The notes under the pieces are model-generated. The model saw nothing but the letters and a program-made list of their open reading frames with translations. It searched no databases and was not told the origin of the DNA. DNA of 64,000 nt from JAMZMI01 sp039944535 (GTDB taxonomy: Bacteria > Bacteroidota > Bacteroidia > Cytophagales > Cyclobacteriaceae). How positions within the stretch are numbered: position 1 is the first letter of the stretch; every line of letters starts with the position of its first letter. Shown here one piece after another: positions 35,301 to 43,115 of this stretch. The DNA is taken from the NCBI GenBank assembly GCA_039944535.1, contig JBDUYP010000022.1, forward strand, positions 691,189-755,188. Direction: 5' to 3'. A program made the position numbers and the translations under genes.

Positions 35301-37413
35301 CTTTTCTCTGAATTTTGAAGTAATCGGGATTATCGCCCATCGTCCAGGCCACTGTGATCCCACCACCGCAATCTGTTTGTTCGGTTCCCAAACCTGAAGG
35401 AGCCGGCAAAAGAGGATATTGGAAGTTTACAGCAGATGAAGCATTCCCTTTGAGCCAACCATTGGCGTAGCGCTGGTAGGCCACTTGAAGCTGATACGCA
35501 TAGTTGGTTCTTCGGTCAATGTCGGTATCAATGAAGCTGTTTCCATGAGATGCATCATGCGCATCAAGTTCTGCTATGATCTCTCCATTGCGATATATCA
35601 ATATTTTGTGTCGGTCAGCATCTCCGAAGGCTGTTTGTGGTTCGATCCATGATATTTCGACTCCACACTCACTGCTTGCCTGTTGTACTGTTGGTGCCGC
35701 GATATCAGGTATTTGAGTGAAGTCAGGTTTTGATGCATCTACGAAATCATCGGTTCCGGAATTATTCCAAAGCTGGATCTGACTAGACTTACCAAACAGA
35801 TCGCGCTCATAAAAAATACCCCCCAACTTGTACTCGATTCTTTTCCCAAAGTCCTCAGGGTTGATATAATGTGTCACATAAATCATGGCATCAGTGCCTG
35901 CTTCATATGGAACATCATCCACACTGGTATAATATTTTCCTCCTCTCGCAAATATCCGGGCTTCTTCGGTAGTTGAGAAGGTGTATTGATCACCATCAGG
36001 TCCGCCGAAAGTATCACTGGTTGCCGGGCTTGAAACTGGATCACAATCTCCACCAGAAAAAATAGAGGCATTGTGACGGATATTCATCAGCTTGCTCCAA
36101 CTGCCACCTTCAGGTCTGTAGTAAAGCACCAGACACCCTACATGATCGAAGAATTTTTCCCCTTCTCTTTTTTCCAGATTAAAGCCAATGCGATTAGCGC
36201 CAGACTCATCAAAAGGTAATCCGGTAATATCCACTTCGTTTGCGGGGTTTCCATCCTCTTCACTCAATGACAAAACATCAGAGTACACTGGTTCCACATT
36301 AGAAGTAGAGATGCCAATAGCCGAGGAATTTCTAAACTGCCCCTTAATCCTGAATTTCACATCACTGGCGTTGCTAAACCGAGGAATTTCGTTGGTATTG
36401 ATACGAATTTCCATTCTGTTTTCATCACCTACATCATGCACTTGCCCACTTATAGCTCCACTTTCCCATTCACCTTCTTCATTGGAGAAGTAAAGCCTAT
36501 AGCTATTTTCCAAATAGATATTGTCATATGTAGGCCATGGACTATAGTCTGAGTTGATGGCATTGTGACGGATATAACCCAATCCTCTATATGCTCCACC
36601 ATCAATTGAGTAGTCAATATCCAGGTACTCCAAATGTTGCAAATGATCAAGGCTAGTCTGTGTCTCCACGTTGAACCAAAGACGAGCCAGACCTTCTGTG
36701 TCAGTGTGCACCATAGATGAGTAATCTATTCTGGCTTTGTCATTTCCCGAACCGAAATTCACAATGGCACTATTGTCAAATGATACGCCATCATGATAGT
36801 TATCATCATCCGCTCGTTCGCGGTAAACGCCTTGCACCAAAAACTTTACAATCTTATCATCCCAGGCTGCCATATCAGGATGAGACATATCTATACTCAC
36901 GGATACATAATGCGAAACACTACCCACTATCTCATCTGAAACAGTAATGGCTTCAGATATATCATTTTGATAATAATAAACCAAAGATTCGCTCGTCCAT
37001 CCCCCATTTGCATAAATAGTACCGCCCATCGATTGCTCAGAACCGAAATAGGACGAGGGGGAGAAGTAATCTCCAATGAGTACTTCATGCCCTATCACAA
37101 ACGGAAATTCTGCCTTTATAAAATTATTGTCCAAATCATAAATGTCCGCAACTATCTGAACCGCAGCTATGTGATCGTAGGGGTTTGGGTCTTCACCTGT
37201 GGTTGTTCTGATCTTTATGGTGTGGATACTTCCTGATGATGAGAAAGAAACATTCGCTTCATCATTACCATGGGTTCCTCCAGGAAGGCCTGTTAGGCCC
37301 TGAGCGCAAACCTCTGCTGCCAGAGCACACATGAAGCAGATCAATACTATTAGACATTTTGTCTGAATAAAAGCATTTGTTCGCGCAGATAAACGGGTCG
37401 TTTTTAAAAGCAT
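26341..37413 (-). CDS. Giant T9SS-sorted multidomain surface protein (3690 residues)
   Basis: An 11-kb gene for a secreted protein with a long signal peptide (ending AAEVCAQG). Regions in order: unknown beta-rich region (40-560); three fibronectin III-like units (about 570-890, for example CGVEISWIEPQ, GITVAWTMGD); a LamG/concanavalin-like domain (about 918-1120, SLYFDGTDHISVPNSEVLM); carboxypeptidase-like beta units (1120-1450); a beta-rich central part with Ser/Thr-rich amphipathic stretches (1750-2110); a coiled coil (about 2124-2274); a Big-type unit (2541-2584); two LamG domains (about 2590-2760 and 2793-2990); a module shared with the neighbour (3192-3310); a second diverged copy (about 3500-3600); and a T9SS sorting domain (3615-3690, NIYPNPVADVLTIEL). 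A surface adhesin role is inferred; there is no enzyme motif that I can see. Confidence 0.88.
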   Translation of the reverse strand: MLLKTTRLSARTNAFIQTKCLIVLICFMCALAAEVCAQGLTGLPGGTHGNDEANVSFSSSGSIHTIKIRTTTGEDPNPYDHIAAVQIVADIYDLDNNFIKAEFPFVIGHEVLIGDYFSPSSYFGSEQSMGGTIYANGGWTSESLVYYYQNDISEAITVSDEIVGSVSHYVSVSIDMSHPDMAAWDDKIVKFLVQGVYRERADDDNYHDGVSFDNSAIVNFGSGNDKARIDYSSMVHTDTEGLARLWFNVETQTSLDHLQHLEYLDIDYSIDGGAYRGLGYIRHNAINSDYSPWPTYDNIYLENSYRLYFSNEEGEWESGAISGQVHDVGDENRMEIRINTNEIPRFSNASDVKFRIKGQFRNSSAIGISTSNVEPVYSDVLSLSEEDGNPANEVDITGLPFDESGANRIGFNLEKREGEKFFDHVGCLVLYYRPEGGSWSKLMNIRHNASIFSGGDCDPVSSPATSDTFGGPDGDQYTFSTTEEARIFARGGKYYTSVDDVPYEAGTDAMIYVTHYINPEDFGKRIEYKLGGIFYERDLFGKSSQIQLWNNSGTDDFVDASKPDFTQIPDIAAPTVQQASSECGVEISWIEPQTAFGDADRHKILIYRNGEIIAELDAHDASHGNSFIDTDIDRRTNYAYQLQVAYQRYANGWLKGNASSAVNFQYPLLPAPSGLGTEQTDCGGGITVAWTMGDNPDYFKIQRKDDNSGFTTVAEVEGDQRSYIDNHEIEAGKVYYYQMTAVDDICGFEGTFTSVHTHTGDTVDISLVINKAGLKTSKGYFSDRTELFWETTGFNEAFATRYKIFGRELGTDITPVLLQTVDRDTRSWFHERGDAGVIYEYFVVAERVVENDCGIQTTLSYPVDALEGELDIEALLPEKGVAYNVGLRSPAAVVNGNITYSGGIPVPDVKVIAEKDGNQTGKSLYFDGTDHISVPNSEVLMVDTALTLSAWIKPENLSPNVMLFKHGSYGLEFNGSEAFMFIRDTVDQTAHVVQIPSADFKVGNWVNLMCTYRSTTGELNLYINGVNTGSPTIVPEGRRIINKSEWDFLIGKYHSPGYNFQGHMDEIRIYNRALSANEVKREYGRSTVTDAEGLVAYWKIFEGAGKYVYDAAHKGSAYYKNDGEIMGASWSDDIPSVTQLGIAGYTDDTGNYTIAGVTYEGNGENYRIVPTITLGGVVHEFDPGSKVIFLGEGNGVENGVDFEDISSFNVSGNIRFLFENTEEGGVMSSGSAGVSIWLDGVTEMKTLSNASIVTDANGAFSVDVPIGHHFLEFRKFGHTFSEARFPASGTHDFQEDVSGLEIWDETTHKLVGTVLGSVGARDLPFISDEIVNNIGKAYFTITSDDGLISREVVTDSLTGKYNINLPPKKYTMSSIRWSADDEEIIASSEIEPIDLSHTSAYQPIVEIDSASGFELSQTFPIADVTTVISDFKLDTLKLEENKLEFTWTLDQTGMVGIYHLRKENDNLITSCCDGLDPGHTFFTPGTYSDYLTYSDELPTEIYLKYIDGSGNEYEVGIDVLTNEPIVRYDTLGTIIDSLKYNVRQDYEYRVAPSLVVSSIEGDSIRGESNYAYNLGDEVVNVDLTQLRYPSFFSRSDYSILMRAVELYVNKDNETTYSVPVSDGQILVNNGIGQGYFIDEDGGKNVYPAGQPIELDERGELVYYFKPSDPNTTEITSSGLEYESYTKSISATLTVGNQVATWPETPGETFKAYVMGAKAVGDNFISLSPTTVEFVLRDPPGSNSYAYREAGVSSSISEEYYTGGFLDSETSGSIGFGGNPSVGLWGWVNIEVEIEVTASAGIKASSELGAGGDFVRTIETTETISTNDEPIQIGKSDVFVTKTNNLITGTGLYVNPIPVELCGGNCFGDVITLGDGSQYQLGVTQQTFTHPQGSPTYAVYSESHIVNVLIPDLEDIRDSYFFFNPKYTSKLSPDHAMFGSNNDDPVWGTDATTTNAIKTEEEDFDGPSYTFDWDNDPSSVDSVRWVNQQIRLWKEALAANEIEKWKATNSGNAENVSLASGVTLERTKTSSSSESSFTSFETSSSVTIGANLDVTAVVALKLESNTEVGVKASSKRSVENSQTITTGYVLSEPDEDDALSINVVDGAGNNGTIFSTVGGQTTCPHEPAIEMQYVTPEYLDRNLAEMQAVLDELKTKRAATVAGTAQLNELINVISEEMTDLGNQIKKKIEEKAARTVSFSRLIALATNPDAIREEYEAALNEIAETINFTQQQIDRLASKVAFIQREIAIYDVRVADLTNEIEEVEASIANVNALKGDLLSGKVYLSQPTLQREKPSMLINGAEQAQIFNIPAEEQGNFTLLMANESESGDAQYYAVELLDETNPGLILKIDGANISSGREFLIPGNGAIQKIMTVERGPFEYSYEDVKVIIRSTCQYDPTGNDALIADTVSFNIEFLPVCTDVEITSPNQNWTANNSFDNVMPIIVGGYDVNGTGFEKVKILYKESSNSEWNLLETVYRDSTITGWESEMPVLPKSGNSFTYNWDVSQLPDGNYDIQVVSVCALAESESEIYSGIIDRVSPHPFGTPEPADGIYSAGDEIAIQFNEPLNEGLIRPSDFKITGVLNGGEVRHNASVYFEGVGAQYMEIPKGLDFTRKSFTIEMYVKRAAIGEEILFAQGGAVDRSILIGFDASDQPYMSIDGQVLTAITGVTDNMWHHLAFVYDHGAGDALIYDNAVSVGVDNSFESDYQSSGRVFVAKSTFGDERSFEGNIHELRVWNKPLIASEVNLVATKRMSANETGLVGNWMMEEASGDVALDHVRSKHAQVYGQWAIEPGGLAYQFDGLSRVEAQSPAFSHSSDFTIEFWVKGSPVSDSVTFIANGTGDGQDTNTSGWAIGADSQSQLIVKSNGQVISPEVEILDDSWHHVAVSVNRVGNVTCFIDGQEVGKFSADLVEGFGGSALLLGARGWYNGSVEVTDQYFSGALDEVRVWALARRSNDIDTDIQNKLTGNETGLVLYYPFESYQDIGGGVLSALVETQNQTSTDLSVENDLQGTQVGQFIENTPAIKLPRPAQAVSFNYSSNGDKVILSPAVDPEVIEDVILTISAKNLKDVNGNAMVSPASWTAFVDRSTLNWVENEKILEIPLGEGATFEATIYNRGGNVESFTLANLPGWLTASPVSGSVAPLESQAIRFAVSDATNIGSYVEDVVMENSFGFDEKLILNLDVYQAPPEDWNVNPADYEYSMSVLGRIRIYGEFSRDEDDLIAAFVDGECRGVAALNYTASQDNYQTFVSIYSNELEGESIEYRIWNASEGLVHSFVSASNEAVDTFVADAFHGSISDPVVFDGGANIEQAFDVVSGWQWLSFNLSSAEMSSTNTFMSNFPSVDGDQIKSNAFFDQYDEENGWLGTITSNGGIQSGEMYKFRLTNSDKLKVKGEPVDPASNPIALQAGWNWVSFLGQNMIPVNEALASVTGLQIGDVIKSQRQFATYGGPGVGWIGSLETMVPGDGYLYRAANAGSIVYPKVAATAGRVSAPNFEYLNIETFEVPVTHFQDNMTLTIQTDQAYEMLVAYAGGEVRGVAQPQFNPITGTHGYFLTVYGHAADQLAFRGFNSGIETELYGQFDVAFSSENTIGRLDAPFFLTAAPLSISDFDQLNIYPNPVADVLTIELDETPFSSFNVRTLSGKVVASPMLQTKDKKVEIDLGHLSSGVYLLHFEGEKGSNSLKLIKQ

Positions 37414-37658
37414 TTTTGTAAAGGTTAGAGAATCCAGTTTTGGAAAAATTTACTTTACAAATTGATATCCATTCTTGTCAGAATCCTAAAATTCCACCCC
37501 TACAACACTGATACATCACCCCTACATCAAATATTAAAATCCCTCTATAAATGATTTAAACAGCCTATTTCGATAAATCGCACTAATACATCGACGAAAA
37601 TTCTGGTGAAATTCGTTTTCCTTCTATCCAAGATTCTGGTAAATCCAGTTGCCGTGTA

Positions 37659-39314
37659 TTAAGCCAAATTTTGCAAAAATGTGTGGAGGTTAGTCTCCGT
37701 GTTGGAGATACCTATTTTCTTGCGCATCCTACGGCGCGCCTGTTCAATGGCAGTAGTAGATACGCCTTGTAGAGCGGCAATCTCTTTGGTGGACATATTC
37801 ATTCTTAAATAAGCACAGAGCCTATGCTCATTGTTGGTGAGAGCAGGGAAATCTTGTTGTAACACGCTGAAAAATCCAGTATGAACTTTTTCAAAATGTT
37901 CTTTGAAACGCACCCAGTCCTCCTCAGCATTGAGATTTTGTTCCACTTTTTTTCTCATCGATTTGAGTTCTGCTGACTGATCGCCACTTTTTAAGGTCTT
38001 GAGGCTTTGCTGCAAATCCTGTAGCACTTTGTTTTTTTGTGTGAGCCAAAGTGTAGTGGTCGCTAATTGCTGCTGCTCATTTTGGAGGTCTTTTTCTTTC
38101 AACTTCAGCTCATAGTCCAGCCGCTGATTTTGAGCAAGCAATACTTTATGCTCGAGTTCCGACTCCAACACCTTTTTTTCAGCGTCAGATTTCGCTCTCT
38201 TATAAGAAGATATCCTATCTCCCAGTGCAAAAGAGAGAAGTATAGCCTCCAGGCAAGTGCCCACTTCCGCCGAAATATCCACAAGGGGACTATATGGTAC
38301 CCATCCGCCACCTTTCAGCACAATAAGCACCAGGCCAGCGATATATGGAATCCAGGCAAGCACAAAAAACCTCGCCGGACGGTAGCCTTTTACCCATTTC
38401 CAGATACCAATCCCCAAAAACGAAGGGATACCTACTGCAACCAAGAGGCGGCCATAATTGGTGAGCTGCACAAAATCGAGAAAAAAAGTAAGTACCACCA
38501 TGCCTGCTGCCATGGCAGACACAACCCACAGATAGAAATCTATCTTTTTGTTCGACTGGGTCAAGCCGAGAAAATTAGATACAAATCTGCTGGACGCCAT
38601 AATGGAAACACCGCCACAAATCAGGTAAATCCTGTCATCAAGAATGGAGTTATTGGGCCACCAATACACAATGGCGTACCCTGCTCGTATGGCAGCCACC
38701 AAACCTCCGGCAGCCATGGCTATGATATAATAAAAGTATGTGACATCCCTGAGTGAAAAAAACAACATGAGATTGTACAAAATCATGGCTATGACAAACC
38801 CAAAAAAGAACCCGTAAAGAACGTTCTCTACCAGTGAGTCAACTTTATAGTTTCGCTCCAACTTGACCGCAACGGGCACTATAAGAGATGCTTTTTCCTG
38901 TGCTCTTAAGTATATGGTATCTGCATGATCTTCATTCAGATCAAAAACAATATTCCTTGCTTTATTAGGCCAATTTTCTACTGGCACGTTGCGTCCGGCA
39001 AGCTGGGGTGCTTTATTCCCATCATACAGCCGGATATCACGAATACTTGGATAGTTAATGATTACAGTAGCATTTTCGCCACGAAAATGCTTCGGCAAAA
39101 TGATCCTGAACCAATGTGGCTTAGTGGTATAGCCAAAATAAGGATTATCCAGAGGGTGAAGATCAAATTGGTCTTGTATCGCCTGGTCTGATAAATGCTC
39201 GTAAGTCCAGTCTCCCGAATCATCGACCAGCACAGAGATCATGACCGGATCAGAAGTGGTATGCTTCTCCGAGAGTGAAATAAAACTCAGAATAAAAGAA
39301 AATAGAAAAATCAC
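37659..39314 (-). CDS. 7TM-DISM membrane protein with C-terminal LuxR-like HTH
   Basis: A 551-residue one-component membrane regulator. A signal peptide and an extracytoplasmic beta-sandwich (7TMR-DISMED2-like, about 20-155, with PYFGYTTKPHWFRI) lead to a 7TM module (about 160-370, YGFFFGFVIAMILYNLMLFF). A coiled coil (about 375-450) and a C-terminal HTH follow, with EHRLCAYLRMNMSTKEIAAL and GVSTTAIEQARRRMRKKIG. There is no kinase domain. Such proteins in Bacteroidota may signal directly to DNA or through protein contact. It lies 245 bases upstream of the giant surface protein gene on the same strand, which it may control; this is inferred from position only. Confidence 0.87.
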   Translation of the reverse strand: MIFLFSFILSFISLSEKHTTSDPVMISVLVDDSGDWTYEHLSDQAIQDQFDLHPLDNPYFGYTTKPHWFRIILPKHFRGENATVIINYPSIRDIRLYDGNKAPQLAGRNVPVENWPNKARNIVFDLNEDHADTIYLRAQEKASLIVPVAVKLERNYKVDSLVENVLYGFFFGFVIAMILYNLMLFFSLRDVTYFYYIIAMAAGGLVAAIRAGYAIVYWWPNNSILDDRIYLICGGVSIMASSRFVSNFLGLTQSNKKIDFYLWVVSAMAAGMVVLTFFLDFVQLTNYGRLLVAVGIPSFLGIGIWKWVKGYRPARFFVLAWIPYIAGLVLIVLKGGGWVPYSPLVDISAEVGTCLEAILLSFALGDRISSYKRAKSDAEKKVLESELEHKVLLAQNQRLDYELKLKEKDLQNEQQQLATTTLWLTQKNKVLQDLQQSLKTLKSGDQSAELKSMRKKVEQNLNAEEDWVRFKEHFEKVHTGFFSVLQQDFPALTNNEHRLCAYLRMNMSTKEIAALQGVSTTAIEQARRRMRKKIGISNTETNLHTFLQNLA

Positions 39315-39397
39315 TGGTTGTAAATGTTCTCCACTAAAAAAATACTACTAATTGCTTTCTGCAAGTTTTACCATCAATTCTTATCTATTGTTTCAGA

Positions 39398-40273
39398 TCA
39401 ATCTACTCTCGATCGCACAGACTTCACACTTTCAGCTATTACTGTAAGGAAAATCAAAAGTCCACCAATATAGGTACGTCCCGACGGGATTTCTCCTAGC
39501 ACCATAAACCCAAGCAGCGTACCCATCAAAGGTGTAATAGCACTGATAATACTCACTGTGGTGATAGAAAAGTTTTTAAAGCTCAGCACAAAAAGTGTAT
39601 GCCCTGCAGCTGTGGTGAGCAAGCCAAGCACCAAATAGGGTTTCCAGTTGCTCAACACTCCCGCACCCAAATCAATGTCAAACATGAATACAACCGGCAG
39701 CAATGCAATATCAATGATCAGCAACTGATAAAACATCAATGTGACGCCAGACTGACCTGACACCTGCGTCTTCATCATAATATTTCGAATGGAATACACC
39801 AGAGCCGACCCCACTCCTATCAATATACCGACAGTGAAATCGTTACTTAGGCTAAGCTCGGGAGCCAAAAGTGCCACACCTACCAAAGCGAGCAGGCCGA
39901 AAACAATACTAACCTTATCAAAACGTGTCTTCAACATGATCGGCTCAAGAAATGCCGTGATTACCGGATAGGTAAATAGCGACAACATACCCACAGCCAC
40001 GCTAGAGAGCTTGAGTGCATAGAAATAACTTACCCAGTGAGCGCCCAGAAACAGCGAACTAACGAATAATGCATAAAACTGCTTGCCTTTAGGTAGGCGA
40101 AAATCGAATGGGCCGAGCTTAATAATTAAGAATAATGCCACCGCTGCGATCACACACCGCACCCAGATGATGACCGGAGGTGGCATGTCAATGAATCGCC
40201 CCAATGTTCCAGAACTGGACATGATGAAAATAGCCAGACCGAGCTGAAGAAAATGAGATAACTGGCGATTCAT
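39398..40273 (-). CDS. EamA-family (DMT) transporter
   Basis: A 291-residue inner-membrane protein with ten predicted TM helices arranged as two EamA repeats (for example SGTLGRFIDMPPPVIIWVRC in the first half and ITPLMGTLLGFMVLGEIPSG in the second). The drug/metabolite transporter superfamily exports amino acids, metabolites or toxic compounds; the substrate cannot be told. It is divergent from the amidohydrolase gene with a 92-base gap. Confidence 0.9.
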   Translation of the reverse strand: MNRQLSHFLQLGLAIFIMSSSGTLGRFIDMPPPVIIWVRCVIAAVALFLIIKLGPFDFRLPKGKQFYALFVSSLFLGAHWVSYFYALKLSSVAVGMLSLFTYPVITAFLEPIMLKTRFDKVSIVFGLLALVGVALLAPELSLSNDFTVGILIGVGSALVYSIRNIMMKTQVSGQSGVTLMFYQLLIIDIALLPVVFMFDIDLGAGVLSNWKPYLVLGLLTTAAGHTLFVLSFKNFSITTVSIISAITPLMGTLLGFMVLGEIPSGRTYIGGLLIFLTVIAESVKSVRSRVD

Positions 40274-40365
40274 GTTAAGTTTGAGATTTAATTTCGTTCT
40301 GCAAATCGAGCCGCAAATTGAATCAATCCATGCAAACTTTTCATCAACTTTAGCGTTTTATTGCC

Positions 40366-41268
40366 ATGTTCAAAATTGCCTGGTCGCCTATTTACAATCA
40401 TCCGCTTCCACCCAAGCATCGTTTTCCGATGGAGAAGTATGATTTGCTGCCAGAGCAACTGATTTACGAAGGAACCATCACCAAGGCCAACATCTTTGAG
40501 CCCTCGAAGCTTTCAGAAGAATCTATTTTGACAGTACATGAGTCAGGATACTGGCAAAAACTGAATCAACTTACTTTGACCAAAGCCGAACAACGAAAAA
40601 GTGGATTTCCGCTTTCAGCGGGTTTGGTCACCCGAGAAAGGAAGATTTGCGCGGGTACCATTGCGGCCACCGAATATGCTCGGCAATATGGCATTTCAAT
40701 GAACATTGCCGGAGGCACGCATCACGCATACTCGGATCGTGCAGAAGGATTTTGTCTGCTCAACGATCAGGCCATTGCCGCACAATACCTCCTGGACAAC
40801 AAGCTGGCTAGGCAAATTCTCATCATCGACCTGGATGTGCATCAGGGAAATGGCACAGCAGAGATTTTTCAGAACGAATCGCGGGTATTCACCTTCAGCA
40901 TGCATGGGGAGAAAAACTACCCCATGAAAAAGGAACAATCGGATCTGGACGTGCCGCTAAAAGATGGAACCGGAGACGAGGAATATCTAGGCCTACTTGA
41001 TTATCACCTCAAAAAATTGATCGACAAGGTAGAGCCGGACTTTCTGTTTTTCCAATCTGGTGTGGACGTGCTTGAAAGCGACAAACTGGGAAGATTAGGC
41101 ATGAGTATCGAAGGCTGCAAACGCAGGGACCAACTGGTCATCTCTCAAGCTAAATCAAACAATCTGCCAATGGTTGTATCAATGGGTGGCGGCTATTCAG
41201 AAGATATAAAAGTGATTTTAGAGGCTCATGCCAATACTTACAGGGTAGCGCAAGAGGTGTTTTTTTGA
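40366..41268 (+). CDS. Histone deacetylase-family (acetoin utilisation-like) amidohydrolase
   Basis: A 300-residue arginase/deacetylase-fold enzyme. The family's active-site elements are visible: GGTHHAY (paired His119-His120), GFCLLND, and the zinc ligands Asp157 and His159 in IIDLDVHQGNGTAEIF, with a later aspartate in FFQSGVDVLESDKLGRLGMS. Bacterial members deacetylate small molecules such as polyamines or acetylated proteins. The protein is soluble and lacks a signal peptide. It stands alone on the plus strand; its target is unknown. Confidence 0.92.
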   Translation: MFKIAWSPIYNHPLPPKHRFPMEKYDLLPEQLIYEGTITKANIFEPSKLSEESILTVHESGYWQKLNQLTLTKAEQRKSGFPLSAGLVTRERKICAGTIAATEYARQYGISMNIAGGTHHAYSDRAEGFCLLNDQAIAAQYLLDNKLARQILIIDLDVHQGNGTAEIFQNESRVFTFSMHGEKNYPMKKEQSDLDVPLKDGTGDEEYLGLLDYHLKKLIDKVEPDFLFFQSGVDVLESDKLGRLGMSIEGCKRRDQLVISQAKSNNLPMVVSMGGGYSEDIKVILEAHANTYRVAQEVFF

Positions 41269-41279
41269 ATGATGTGTTA

Positions 41280-42329
41280 TCACCGAGTTACAGCAACTTT
41301 AAATGTTACAAGGTATTGATCATCATCTCTAAGATGAAGTATATAATCTCCCCTATATCGAAAATCATACTTAAAGTAGTATTCACCATTTACTTTTTTG
41401 ATAATTTCAGGTGTAGCACTTGTCAAGCTACCTCCATTAACTACTTCAAGTCTAAGCCGAGAAATATACTCGTCATTCAAACAAGCAAATGATACGAGTA
41501 AAGGCTCTTCTTTAGGGATTGTACTTTCAAAAACATTAGGCTTCAAAAGCCTGATAGAATAACTCAAGGCTCCTTTATAAACTAACGGAGCATTTAAAAA
41601 CTCTTCAAGAGATAAGGATCTGTCAATAAATAACCAGTTTGTATCAAGTGGGTAATGATTCATGACAAATAATTCAGGAGATGTTAGGAAATAGGACTCA
41701 CTGAATTTCGGTAAAAACTGCTTGGTTTCTCCGTCAATACCACCACTAGACCATGTCGCATCACAGAGATACCACTTGTCCTGCAATTTCACTGCATTCC
41801 ATGTATGATTTGGAATGCCAGGTCCCCCAATATTTGCTTCGACCGACCGTCCATATCCATCAATCATCTCGCATTCTAATTCTGCATGGTAGCATAACTC
41901 CTTTAAAATATATGCATAGCCAGTACAAACGGTAGTCTTATCTTCAAATAAACGCTTAATCACTTTTTTACTGAATTTATCATTCCAAGCCTCAAGCTTT
42001 TCACTTTCATTATTCCACTTTTCTCTTTTTGTCTTATTCTGCCTGTAGAGAAAATAGTCATTTTGAAGATTGTCACAGACCCAACGAAAGATTGATCTAA
42101 ATTTCTGCATGTCTGTATCCAGAGAATTTGTGAGTTGATCTGACAGGAGCTTTAGGTTCTTCAGTTCGCTTCCATGTAGATTATGGGCTACACTATCAGC
42201 TTTTTCAAAATTCAATTTTTCTTGACCTGCTACATCGGAAAAAACCGCAAAGAAGAAGAAAAATAAAGCAACACCTTGTAGAAGGAGGATGTGAGGTATT
42301 TTCAAATCCATCCGGTTATTTTTTGCCAA
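41280..42329 (-). CDS. Transglutaminase-like domain protein
   Basis: A 349-residue exported protein with one N-terminal hydrophobic segment (signal peptide or anchor, about residues 12-34). The transglutaminase-like core carries the triad Cys135 (TVCTGYAYILKEL), His175 (GIPNHTWNAV) and Asp190 (WYLCDATWSSGG). The family includes bacterial proteases and crosslinking or amidase-type enzymes. A shorter start at 42311 (MDLKIPH) would reduce the overlap with the upstream gene from 28 to 10 bases and leaves the signal segment intact; both are possible. It is probably co-transcribed with the carboxypeptidase-like gene before it. Confidence 0.85.
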   Translation of the reverse strand: MAKNNRMDLKIPHILLLQGVALFFFFFAVFSDVAGQEKLNFEKADSVAHNLHGSELKNLKLLSDQLTNSLDTDMQKFRSIFRWVCDNLQNDYFLYRQNKTKREKWNNESEKLEAWNDKFSKKVIKRLFEDKTTVCTGYAYILKELCYHAELECEMIDGYGRSVEANIGGPGIPNHTWNAVKLQDKWYLCDATWSSGGIDGETKQFLPKFSESYFLTSPELFVMNHYPLDTNWLFIDRSLSLEEFLNAPLVYKGALSYSIRLLKPNVFESTIPKEEPLLVSFACLNDEYISRLRLEVVNGGSLTSATPEIIKKVNGEYYFKYDFRYRGDYILHLRDDDQYLVTFKVAVTR

Positions 42330-43024
42330 ACTCTCCTGATTCCAGTAGGTTCTTGATAAACATTATCAATAATCACCTCTCCCATTAACTGACATGACAT
42401 AGTCAACATAGGTATTATTAACTCATCGACATAGTCATTAGGTATTTTATACTCAACCGTATCAAATCCAATAAAGCTCACTACCAGAATATCCCCAGAC
42501 TCAAAGTCCCCCTTTAATTCAAAGTAACCATAAAAATCAGCTTGGGTCCCATTTTTTGTTCCCTTTATATAGACTACCGCACCTGGAATACCCTCTCCCG
42601 TCTCATCCACTATCCTCCCCTTAATTGACCCCAGAGCCTTATCTTTTACTCCCAAATCAACCCCATCATTCGACTTGGTAGATATTACTTCTACCCGATT
42701 CTTCTCTAATAGTTCAGCCTTAACTTTTGACGGATTAGAAAGTAACGTAATTCCCAAAAGCCCTGCTGAAATCCAATTCCAATTCAAATAAGGTTCTTTT
42801 AAATTATCAATATTATACGACTTGAGTTGAAACTTTTGGAACCGTCCGCAAACTCTTCCTCTTTGATCTTTAAAGTAATTAGTTAGCTCAGTCTCAGACA
42901 TTTTACTGAAATCAACAACCTCTTTACAACAGGAACTACAGAAAGCGCCATCATTCGTCGATGAAAAGTCCGACCAATTTTCCTTGCACGGCTCACTTAT
43001 GGAAATAGTAAATGTTTTTTTCAT
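42302..43024 (-). CDS. Carboxypeptidase-like regulatory domain protein with N-terminal Cys motif
   Basis: A 240-residue protein. The N-terminus (CKENW, FCSSCCKEVVDFSKMSETEL, GRVCGRF) is a Cys-rich segment common on Bacteroidota proteins of this type. A hydrophobic stretch (WISAGLLGITLLS) follows, then a carboxypeptidase-regulatory-like beta domain (IKGRIVDETGEGIPGAVVYI). I chose the start at 43024 (MKKTFTISISEPC) over a longer reading to 43081, because that extension is not typical and the conserved part begins there. It may anchor or present partners at the membrane. It overlaps the transglutaminase-like gene, so the two are probably made together. Confidence 0.8.
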   Translation of the reverse strand: MKKTFTISISEPCKENWSDFSSTNDGAFCSSCCKEVVDFSKMSETELTNYFKDQRGRVCGRFQKFQLKSYNIDNLKEPYLNWNWISAGLLGITLLSNPSKVKAELLEKNRVEVISTKSNDGVDLGVKDKALGSIKGRIVDETGEGIPGAVVYIKGTKNGTQADFYGYFELKGDFESGDILVVSFIGFDTVEYKIPNDYVDELIIPMLTMSCQLMGEVIIDNVYQEPTGIRRVWQKITGWI

Positions 43025-43115
43025 AATTATCCTTTTTACACATGATGCCAAAACTTCCAAATTCCATAAGCCAGCTAACAATAAAATTTAAGACACTACT
43101 AAAAATAGGTAAAAA

